A stretch of 32,923 bases of DNA from CAMFKD01 sp964436955 (GTDB lineage Bacteria > Chlamydiota > Chlamydiia > Chlamydiales > JAJFMA01), in the NCBI GenBank assembly GCA_964436955.1, contig CAYTFC010000025.1, positions 1 to 32,923 on the forward strand, read 5' to 3'. The translations under genes and the position numbers were made by a program. Below are positions 1 to 6,476 of the stretch, one piece after another. The notes beneath the pieces are model-generated. The model had not been told where the DNA came from. It worked only from the letters and a program-made list of their open reading frames with translations, and did no database searches. Within the stretch, counting starts at the first letter, position 1, and each line of letters opens with the position of its first letter.

Positions 1-508
1 TTTGAGTATACCTACGACTCCTTTGGACGACGTGTTAGCAAACGCCATGGCGATAATTTTGATAATTATCTCTATCAAGGCCAACGAGAAATCGGGTTGA
101 TGCGCGATAGCATCCTTGCGGAACTTCGCGTACTAGGTACTGGAAAAGGAGCCGAACTTGGCGCTTCAATAGCTCTGGAGCTAAATAGAAGCATTTATGC
201 ACCTGTCCATGACCATCGCGGTAACATTTGTTGTTTGATAGATGCGCAAACAGGCCAAATATCAGCGACGTATCGCTATAGCGCCTTTGGAGAAACCATT
301 CGTTCAGAGGGAATTGTTAGTCCATGGGGCTTTGCAAGCAAGAGATGTGATGCAGAGACCGGCTTTTTGTATTTTGGTAAGAGATACTATTCTCCTGCGC
401 TTGGACGCTGGGTCACACCCGACCCAGCCGGATTTATTGATGGCCCAAACCTTTATGCATATGTGCACAATAGACCACTTACTCTAATCGATCCATGGGG
501 CCTTTGGT
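1..508 (+). repeat. Rhs core direct repeat, copy 1
   Basis: Bases 1-508 align without gaps to 2168-2675, with scattered substitutions. Similarity ends just after the DP(W/Y)G codons, exactly where the variable toxin tips begin. It is long enough for homologous recombination between the two Rhs copies. Confidence 0.85.
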
Positions 509-1245
509 CTATGCGAGAATGCATTCGAAATGGATTTCGCGGTGCAAACAATATTAGAAAAATGGTTCGCAATATTACAGATAAGTGTCGCGAGCTTAAG
601 GCCGACTATAACGCTTACTGTCGTGAGTTGGAGCGTACTCAACGCAACACTCCTAACCGTCAGGTCTATGATGCGCTGGCAGAGGGAGGTTGCAGCAAAG
701 CGATTGATACTTGGCTTGCATTTGATGCAGAGCAGAAAGTTGCATTCTTTGATATTGCCTTATTATTACTACCTGTAGGCGCTGCCTCGGGCGCAGCGAC
801 GAAAGCTGCACTGTATGCAGAAAAGTCAATACCTGCTTTAAAAGCAATGCGAATAGCCTTGAAGAACCCGCTGGTGCAAAAGGTGGAAGCTGTTGCTCTC
901 GACGCAAAAGTTTTAAAGGGTGAAATGAGATGGGTTTTACCTGAAAAAAGCGGTGCCTGGATTAATGGCCGATGGTATACTGAACACGCTTTAGAACGGA
1001 TGGCTCCCAACACACCAGAAGTTATGGCAGAGCTCGAGGCACGAGCTCTACAAAGAGCAAAAGCTAAGGGATATGAACCTCAGACTAAGGATTTTGGTGG
1101 TTGGTGGAAGGAGAACCGTCCTGACCCCAGAGGAATTCCTACTTCTGTTGTAGAAGCTGAAATAGCTAATCCTGGTTCCACAAATATCACCGTTGAACTA
1201 GGCCAAAATGGACAAGTTATTACTGTTTATCCAGGAAAGAAATGA
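1..1245 (+). CDS. Rhs/YD-repeat protein, 3' end, with C-terminal toxin domain (partial, cut by window start)
   Basis: The reading frame is open from base 1, so the true start lies upstream; the ATG at 97 is internal. It encodes 414 visible residues. Residues 1-168 are the end of an Rhs shell: a YD repeat (YTYDSFGRRVSK), the HDHRGN segment, and the Rhs core signature LYFGKRYYSPALGRW followed by DPAGFIDGPNLYAYVHNRP and DPWGL. In Rhs proteins the sequence after this motif is the variable toxic tip. Here the tip is about 245 aa, with a hydrophobic alanine/leucine stretch near its middle and a C-terminal part containing EHALERM, RGIPTSVVEAEI and a final VITVYPG. That arrangement recalls small polymorphic-toxin nucleases of the BECR/RNase type; this is inference from pattern, not a match I could test. 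The downstream gene overlaps its stop codon and is the likely immunity gene. Bases 1-508 are repeated at 2168-2675. Confidence 0.85.
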   Translation, partial: FEYTYDSFGRRVSKRHGDNFDNYLYQGQREIGLMRDSILAELRVLGTGKGAELGASIALELNRSIYAPVHDHRGNICCLIDAQTGQISATYRYSAFGETIRSEGIVSPWGFASKRCDAETGFLYFGKRYYSPALGRWVTPDPAGFIDGPNLYAYVHNRPLTLIDPWGLWSMRECIRNGFRGANNIRKMVRNITDKCRELKADYNAYCRELERTQRNTPNRQVYDALAEGGCSKAIDTWLAFDAEQKVAFFDIALLLLPVGAASGAATKAALYAEKSIPALKAMRIALKNPLVQKVEAVALDAKVLKGEMRWVLPEKSGAWINGRWYTEHALERMAPNTPEVMAELEARALQRAKAKGYEPQTKDFGGWWKENRPDPRGIPTSVVEAEIANPGSTNITVELGQNGQVITVYPGKK

Positions 1246-1577
1246 AAGCCGATATTACAGAATTACTCACGATCTTCGATGAACTTAGTCCTTCGACTGA
1301 AGAAGAAAGGGGCTACTACTGGTTTATTACGAATCGAGCCGATGGTTTGAAGATTGATTTTACGATATCCTTAAATAAGTCTACCGCTTGGGTTTGCATT
1401 AGTCAAAACGAAACGGGGATCGTAGACGTGGCAATGACGGGGTGCTCACTAGTGCGTGTTTTAGATGTCGAAAGAAAATGCTTAGAAGTGGTTCACGAAA
1501 ACTCTAGTGCACGTTGTTTTATCTCATTAATAGGAGATTCCATTGTATCCTATGACGAGGAGCATGAGACCAGTTAA
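1242..1577 (+). CDS. Candidate immunity protein for Rhs toxin 1
   Basis: This 111-aa protein starts at an ATG that overlaps the Rhs stop codon (ATGA), with an AGGAAAG purine run just upstream that can act as ribosome binding site. A small gene translationally coupled to the 3' end of an Rhs toxin tip is the standard place for a cognate immunity protein. The protein is acidic, has no signal peptide or membrane segment, and looks like a compact alpha/beta cytoplasmic protein. I do not recognise the family; the immunity role is inferred only from position and size. It has no similarity that I can see to the second immunity candidate at 3451, as expected because the two toxin tips differ. Confidence 0.75.
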   Translation: MKADITELLTIFDELSPSTEEERGYYWFITNRADGLKIDFTISLNKSTAWVCISQNETGIVDVAMTGCSLVRVLDVERKCLEVVHENSSARCFISLIGDSIVSYDEEHETS

Positions 1578-1603
1578 TATTCCTATTCAGATGACAATGT
1601 TCT

Positions 1604-2479
1604 GAAGGTGTTTACGAATTGGTCATACACCCTGAAACAAATAGAATATATCATTTTAATTGGACGAGCAAACCGTGAAATGAGCACTCCTATACTGCGC
1701 ATGACTTGTGTGGGCAAGAGCTAGCCTCACACATGATCGGAGAAGCAGGAACCAGGCAATTTTCTTGGGATAAACTTGGACGTCATGTGTCCATCCACAC
1801 AAGCCATTTCCAAGAAGACATACCAGCCGACGGATACAATCCCATTGGCAATCTCACTCAAATGACCGTACAGGATGCATTAGGCCAAGCTACCAACCAG
1901 TACAACTATAGCGACCTGAGTCAACTCATTTCAGAATCCGGAGATGTTTCGCATCACTATGCGTACGATTCCATTCACAATAGATTGGCAAAGGACACAG
2001 CGCAATACACAGTCAGTCGCTTAAATCGTGTCGAAAATGACTCTGAAGCAACTTATGTCTATGATCTTAATGGCAACCTGATAGCCAAACTTTTGCATGG
2101 GCAAACCACTACATACACTTACGACGCCTTAAACAGACTTGTTTCGGTACGTCACGGTCAAGACCTATTTGAGTATACCTACGACTCCTTTGGACGACGT
2201 GTTAGCAAACGCCATGGCGATAGTCTGGATAACTATTTGTATCAATGCCAACGAGAAATCGGGTTGATGCAAGATGACATCCTTGCGGAACTTCGCGTAC
2301 TAGGCAGTGGAAAAGGAGCTGAACTTGGCGCTGCAATAGCTCTGGAGCTAAATGGAAGCCTTTTTGCGCCCGTTCATGACCATCGCGGTAACATTTGTTG
2401 TTTGATAGATACTCAGACAGGCCAAATATCAGCTACATATCGTTATAGTGCGTTTGGAGAAACCATTCGCTCAGAGTGA
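1604..2479 (+). pseudogene. Decayed Rhs core fragment (second copy), 5' part
   Basis: Frame 2 from 1604 translates as Rhs-like sequence (ELVIHPETNRIYHFNWTSKP), hits a TGA at 1676-1678, then continues in the same frame (NEHSYTAHDL) through YD repeats (YVYDLNGNLIAK, YTYDALNRLVSV, YTYDSFGRRVSK) to a TGA at 2477-2479. From 2168 it aligns without gaps with the window's first Rhs copy (offset 2167). The second stop is a single-base change: GGA at 310-312 of copy 1 is TGA here. A gene call could start only at a TTG (1706). No Shine-Dalgarno-supported start is visible, so this looks like a remnant or silent cassette, not a working gene. It could still be expressed as a fusion if recombined into the upstream Rhs gene. 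Confidence 0.8.
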
Positions 2480-2675
2480 ATTGTTAGTCCATGGGGCTTT
2501 GCAAGCAAGAGATGCGATGCAGAGACCGGCTTTTTGTATTTTGGTAAGAGATACTATTCTCCTGCACTGGGACGCTGGGTCACACCCGACCCCGCCGGAT
2601 TTATTGATGGCCCAAACCTTTATGCATATGTGCATAATAGACCACTCAGTCTACTCGATCCCTATGGATTAGCGA
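2168..2675 (+). repeat. Rhs core direct repeat, copy 2
   Basis: Second copy of the Rhs core repeat, offset 2167 from copy 1. It carries the GGA-to-TGA change at 2477-2479 and a Gly-to-Cys change in the YQ(G/C)QREIG segment. Confidence 0.85.
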
Positions 2676-3454
2676 GCACCGAAGGCAAAAGCAGTAGTCG
2701 AAATGAATCTCGTGGTTGGCGAGATTATTGCTCAGACATAGGACGCTTCATCTCTATGGCCGCTCGAAATATATGCTCAAGAGTAGTCCATGAAGGCTAT
2801 AGGGCTGCCTCGGGCATCCGTGACGAAGGAATATCCGTTGCGCGGACAGCTCTCAGTGTCTATCCTAGATGTGTGCTCAACCGGCTTGGACCGTCACCGG
2901 AGTACAATGATGGAGCTGCACATCAGACCATTGACAGAGTTTTCTCCACTAGCCAGGCACACTTGTTCACTTCAGAATATCAGGACCCCCAACCTGAGTA
3001 TACTCTATGTATGATGCCTATTCCAGGTCCCGTTAGAGGACCTGCTAGGCCTCTATCAAGACCAGTTAGCCGCCAACCTGTCGATTTGCAGATCCGTCGG
3101 ATTAATGATATCATGGCAAAAGCACTTAAGGAGCCTGCACCAGAAATTGCTTTTACAGTGGATGAACTTGCCCTAGCCGGCGAACAAATAGATCGTAGTG
3201 GACTTACTAAAGCCGGTCGCGCGCTGGATAAGCATGGTGGCCGTGAACCCACTAATTTTCCCAAAGCCTATGGAAATGTGATGGAAAAGAATCAGCAAGG
3301 TCAGCAACATCTACTTGATATATTAACCCATCCTGAACGCCGATTCTTTAATGATCCTGTCCATCGAGGATTTCATTACTACGCGCCGGACGGACGAGGG
3401 GTCTTCTATAGATATGATGGTTCCTTTCGAGGCTTTGTACAAGAGGCACTATGA
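2534..3454 (+). CDS. Rhs core end plus toxin tip 2 (orphan tip, separated by nonsense codon)
   Basis: This is the same frame as the preceding Rhs fragment, reopened directly after the TGA at 2477; the frame is open from 2480 and the only early start is a TTG at 2534. It holds the Rhs core signature (YFGKRYYSPALGRW, DPYGL) up to about 2675, then a 260-aa tip unrelated to toxin 1. The last 85 residues contain LTKAGRALDKHGGRE, FPKAYGN, GQQHLLDILTHPERRF and a final DGRGVFYRYDGSFRGF. I associate this arrangement from memory with a nuclease-type polymorphic-toxin tip (probably RNase); not tested. An ATGA-overlapping small gene follows. Lacking a proper start and split from its shell, it is probably a silent orphan tip. 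Confidence 0.7.
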   Translation: MYFGKRYYSPALGRWVTPDPAGFIDGPNLYAYVHNRPLSLLDPYGLASTEGKSSSRNESRGWRDYCSDIGRFISMAARNICSRVVHEGYRAASGIRDEGISVARTALSVYPRCVLNRLGPSPEYNDGAAHQTIDRVFSTSQAHLFTSEYQDPQPEYTLCMMPIPGPVRGPARPLSRPVSRQPVDLQIRRINDIMAKALKEPAPEIAFTVDELALAGEQIDRSGLTKAGRALDKHGGREPTNFPKAYGNVMEKNQQGQQHLLDILTHPERRFFNDPVHRGFHYYAPDGRGVFYRYDGSFRGFVQEAL

Positions 3455-3702
3455 GTAAACCCTACCGTTTAACTCTCTGTAGCGATGTAGATTATGAGGA
3501 AATGGTCATGGATGTAATTTTTAAGAATGAGAGATATGGAGGATTAACCGTCACACAAGAACTCGGAATTGATCATATGGAAGTAGAGATAACGCCTGCG
3601 CTAGGTTGTGACATCATAAGGTATCCGTTAGAGGATCTAATTTCTGCTCTTCTAGATGCTAAGCAAAGACTAATTGCATCAGAAGAAACTCGCGAACAAT
3701 AG
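3451..3702 (+). CDS. Candidate immunity protein for orphan toxin tip 2
   Basis: This 83-aa acidic protein starts at an ATG overlapping the stop of the toxin-tip frame (ATGA), with AGAGG five bases upstream. Small size, coupling to the tip and lack of signal or membrane segments fit an immunity protein. Its family is not recognised. If the toxin frame upstream is silent because of the nonsense codons, this gene could still protect against the same toxin delivered by relatives; that is inference. It is the last gene of the Rhs region. Confidence 0.65.
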   Translation: MSKPYRLTLCSDVDYEEMVMDVIFKNERYGGLTVTQELGIDHMEVEITPALGCDIIRYPLEDLISALLDAKQRLIASEETREQ

Positions 3703-3797
3703 CTATTAGCATCTATCTCATAATGAGTTGGGCAGTGATGAAAGACGTGAAATGTAATGGTTTAAGCGATACAGGAAACGTAAGCCGTGAATTTGCA

Positions 3798-3986
3798 CCC
3801 GTGGCTATATGCTTTCGCCGCATGCGCGGCTAGGGTAATTGTTCAGCGATTTTATTCGCGGAAGTAGCGAAAGTCGAAAGGCATAAACCGAATTTGGAAA
3901 GAGCAAGCCACTCTTCTTCGGTAACGTAGAATACGCTCAAGAACCGTTTATTAGCCGCGAATGCGGTGAAAGCATATAACCACGGG
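3798..3986. repeat. Imperfect palindromic element in the 3703-4015 gap
   Basis: The 313-bp gap between the Rhs region and the ankyrin gene has no convincing gene. It contains 34-bp inverted arms at 3798-3831 and 3953-3986 (core GGCTATATGCTTTCGCCGCA against its near-reverse complement) with three mismatches, separated by 121 bp. Weaker symmetry seems to extend on both sides. On the minus strand an open stretch of about 58 codons crosses the right arm and loop (VFYVTEEEWLALSKFG), but it has no good start and ends at TAG, so it may be a gene remnant. The element may be a small non-autonomous mobile repeat, or form a structured RNA at the end of the ankyrin transcript. Confidence 0.6.
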
Positions 3987-4015
3987 GTAAACCCATGGTA
4001 AAATCAACGCCTATG

Positions 4016-6409
4016 TTACCGGCGGGTCATCTTTAGGAAAATGTCGCGATCATAACCACTATCGTCAACATAGTTCAGAATGGCTTTTCGTCGCTCCTGG
4101 TCCTCAGGTGCTTTTGCAGACTTAATGTTATAGATGTGCGACAGCAAGGTATAATCGGCTTCCTTCTTCATTTGCAAATGATACTTCATATAACTGCGTA
4201 AATAGCCTTCTCGTCCTCCTTGAACACGCAACGACTGTATAGCTGCGGCAAGTGTCACTGCTCCTTTTCCGCCTAAAGTGGGTTCAAGCAACAAAAATAA
4301 GGCTCCTATTTCCATGGCATCTGCATTAGCTATTGTGAAATCCCCAGGTCTGTCTGTCTTTAACGGGATATAGGCTTCTGGGCCTAGGCTCAAAACATCG
4401 TTCACACGTCTATAAAATGTTTCCTGCCCCTTTAAATGGCTGAGCGCCTCAATGCCAAGATGCCATCTTTCAGGCATTTTTATGATATTATAGAATATAC
4501 CCGAACGTCCTCCAGGCATGGCTCCACAATCGCATCGACACAATCGTGTTCCCGACATGACGGCCGCAATGGCATGGCCTTCCCATTCATTAAAAATAGC
4601 AATAAGATGCCCTTTGCGCACGCGTTCAGCAAGCTCTTGCGATCCAACTAACAAGAAGTCACGCGAGCTTTTTATGGCTTCAAAAGCCTGCGAAAGAGCA
4701 AATTTGAGTGATTCATCTGGCGAATTAGCTCCTCCCGCATGTTCACGTACCTGCGGCCACCAGCAATCGACAGCGGCATAGTGCTGCTTAAGCGATAGCT
4801 CTAAAAAGATCTTCGCATCTTCAATCATCCATTCCTCTAAAGAAAAAATATGGGATTCGAGCTCTGAGTATCCTTTCTCAACAAAGAGATGCGCCAATGC
4901 CTTTCGAAATAGTATTTCATAGGTATTAGCGCAATCCAACTCATCTAACTTTGCGATAATCTGAGTGCTTCGCAAGTTTGGATTCTGCAAGGCCAACGCA
5001 TAGGGGGTATCCCCACGTCGATTGGGCTGAGAAGGAACAAGGTTAAGCTTGATAAGGAGTTCCACGATCTCTTTAGAGCCCAAACGACCGGCGTCATGCG
5101 CAGGTAAATTTCCCTCCTTGTCTTGTGCTAAGGGATCGGCTAGTTGGGCAAGTAAAGTTTCTACTAAAGCAGGATCTCCGTTTGCACAGGCCATATGCAG
5201 TGGTGTTTGGCCCATGAGATTTTCCACTCGCGCTTTAGCTCCTTCTAAGAGCAACAGCTGAGATATCGTGGTAAATCCACCCATACAAGCAGTATGAAGG
5301 GGGGTATTGCCTCGCTGATCCTTCAAATCCACCGAAGCATTCGCTTTTAGCAATGCTTTAACAAAAGCAACATTTCCGCTTGAACATGCCAAAAACAGTG
5401 GACTTGTCCCCATTCGGTTCGTGACATCGATGGGGATTCCCCGGTTGTTAATCGCTTCGAGAACTGAGTAAAGCTCACCTTTAGCTTCGCTGGCAGCAAT
5501 TACGTGAAGAAGAGTGTCTCCGGTTTTAGCGTCAACTTCCCCTATGGTTGCGCCCTTGTCCAACAGAAACATCACCATATCCAAACTACCGGCGCGACAG
5601 GCGTAATAGATTACTGAATGACCAAAACTATCTTGTACATTCCATCTTCCACCGGCTGTCAGTAGCGCATTAGCCGTTTTTAACAGTCTTTCCTTGATCA
5701 AGTGCCTTGATGCTTCGGCCAACAAATGAAAGGCAAACATTCCGGGTCTTGGCGCTCCTGTAGGGTAGTTTGGATTGGCGCCTGCTGCGATGAGAGCTGT
5801 CAGCACGCCGCACAGTCCTCCCTTTACGGCTCGATGTAAGGGAGTTTCTCCGTCGGCATTGATTTGGTTCAGCCCCGCTCCAGCAGTAACTAATAAGGCT
5901 ATTAATGGCGCAGGATTCTCATCTTGCACATAATGAAGAGGGGTATTTCCTCTAAAATCGACAGTACGCGGGTCAGCACCGAGTTGCAACAGTTCAGCCA
6001 CTAAAGAAACACAGTTGGTGGCGCAGGCCAAATGTATAGGCGTCCATCCCGATTTGCGCTCCTTAAAACTATCCAGTCCTGCTTTAATCCAAATACGTGC
6101 TTCGTCTAGCTCTCCCAAACCACAATGATGCATGAATGCCTTATAGGCTTCAGAGGTGCTTGCTTTTAGAACCCCACTTTTCTTCATGAGCGCCAGCAGC
6201 TTTTTTCCTTCAGGAGTTTGCCATTGCTCGGGAGAGAGGGCTTTGATTAAACGCACGCACGCCTCGGGGTGTGCCATTAACCATTCTTGGGTTGAAATAA
6301 GCGTAAAGCACTGCGCCAAGGCATGATCATTATAGCTGAGCCAGTCCAAGAGTTCTATAACACCCTTAGCCTCTAAAATGGAGCGAAACTGTTCTGGTAT
6401 GGAATCCAT
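4016..6409 (-). CDS. Ankyrin-repeat protein with unassigned C-terminal domain
   Basis: I place the start at ATG 6409 (797 aa, MDSIPEQF). A longer frame to 6511 would add a hydrophobic lead running through the promoter region of the divergent gene and is less likely. Residues about 85-490 hold some eleven ankyrin repeats (for example GWTPIHLACATNCVSLVAEL, GNTPLHTACMGGFTTISQLL). The last ~300 residues are a separate domain with HAIAAVMSGTRLCRCDCGA, GGRSGIFYNI and ADAMEIGALFLLL. There is no N-terminal signal peptide. Ankyrin proteins in amoeba-associated chlamydiae are commonly host-targeted effectors; that role is inferred. No Shine-Dalgarno is seen; TGGTACAAT lies 6 nt before the ATG. It is divergent from the DUF115 gene (67-bp gap). 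Confidence 0.88.
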   Translation of the reverse strand: MDSIPEQFRSILEAKGVIELLDWLSYNDHALAQCFTLISTQEWLMAHPEACVRLIKALSPEQWQTPEGKKLLALMKKSGVLKASTSEAYKAFMHHCGLGELDEARIWIKAGLDSFKERKSGWTPIHLACATNCVSLVAELLQLGADPRTVDFRGNTPLHYVQDENPAPLIALLVTAGAGLNQINADGETPLHRAVKGGLCGVLTALIAAGANPNYPTGAPRPGMFAFHLLAEASRHLIKERLLKTANALLTAGGRWNVQDSFGHSVIYYACRAGSLDMVMFLLDKGATIGEVDAKTGDTLLHVIAASEAKGELYSVLEAINNRGIPIDVTNRMGTSPLFLACSSGNVAFVKALLKANASVDLKDQRGNTPLHTACMGGFTTISQLLLLEGAKARVENLMGQTPLHMACANGDPALVETLLAQLADPLAQDKEGNLPAHDAGRLGSKEIVELLIKLNLVPSQPNRRGDTPYALALQNPNLRSTQIIAKLDELDCANTYEILFRKALAHLFVEKGYSELESHIFSLEEWMIEDAKIFLELSLKQHYAAVDCWWPQVREHAGGANSPDESLKFALSQAFEAIKSSRDFLLVGSQELAERVRKGHLIAIFNEWEGHAIAAVMSGTRLCRCDCGAMPGGRSGIFYNIIKMPERWHLGIEALSHLKGQETFYRRVNDVLSLGPEAYIPLKTDRPGDFTIANADAMEIGALFLLLEPTLGGKGAVTLAAAIQSLRVQGGREGYLRSYMKYHLQMKKEADYTLLSHIYNIKSAKAPEDQERRKAILNYVDDSGYDRDIFLKMTRR

Positions 6410-6415
6410 AATACT

Positions 6416-6424
6416 ATTGTACCA
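6416..6424 (-). promoter_or_regulatory. Extended -10 promoter candidate for the ankyrin gene, possibly leaderless
   Basis: On the minus strand this reads TGGTACAAT, an extended -10 (TGn plus TACAAT). The hexamer ends 6 nt before the ATG at 6409, so transcription would start at or next to the start codon. No ribosome binding site is visible. No strong -35 is seen at the usual distance. Confidence 0.4.
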
Positions 6425-6476
6425 GGAGTGCAAAAAAATAGTTATTAAGAGAAGCTGAGGGAAAGAGGACAAAATC

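Noticed and set aside
666..1013. 115-aa minus-strand frame opposite the Rhs toxin tip
   Set aside because: Lies wholly inside a well-supported gene, has no Shine-Dalgarno or domain, and reads as an antisense shadow.
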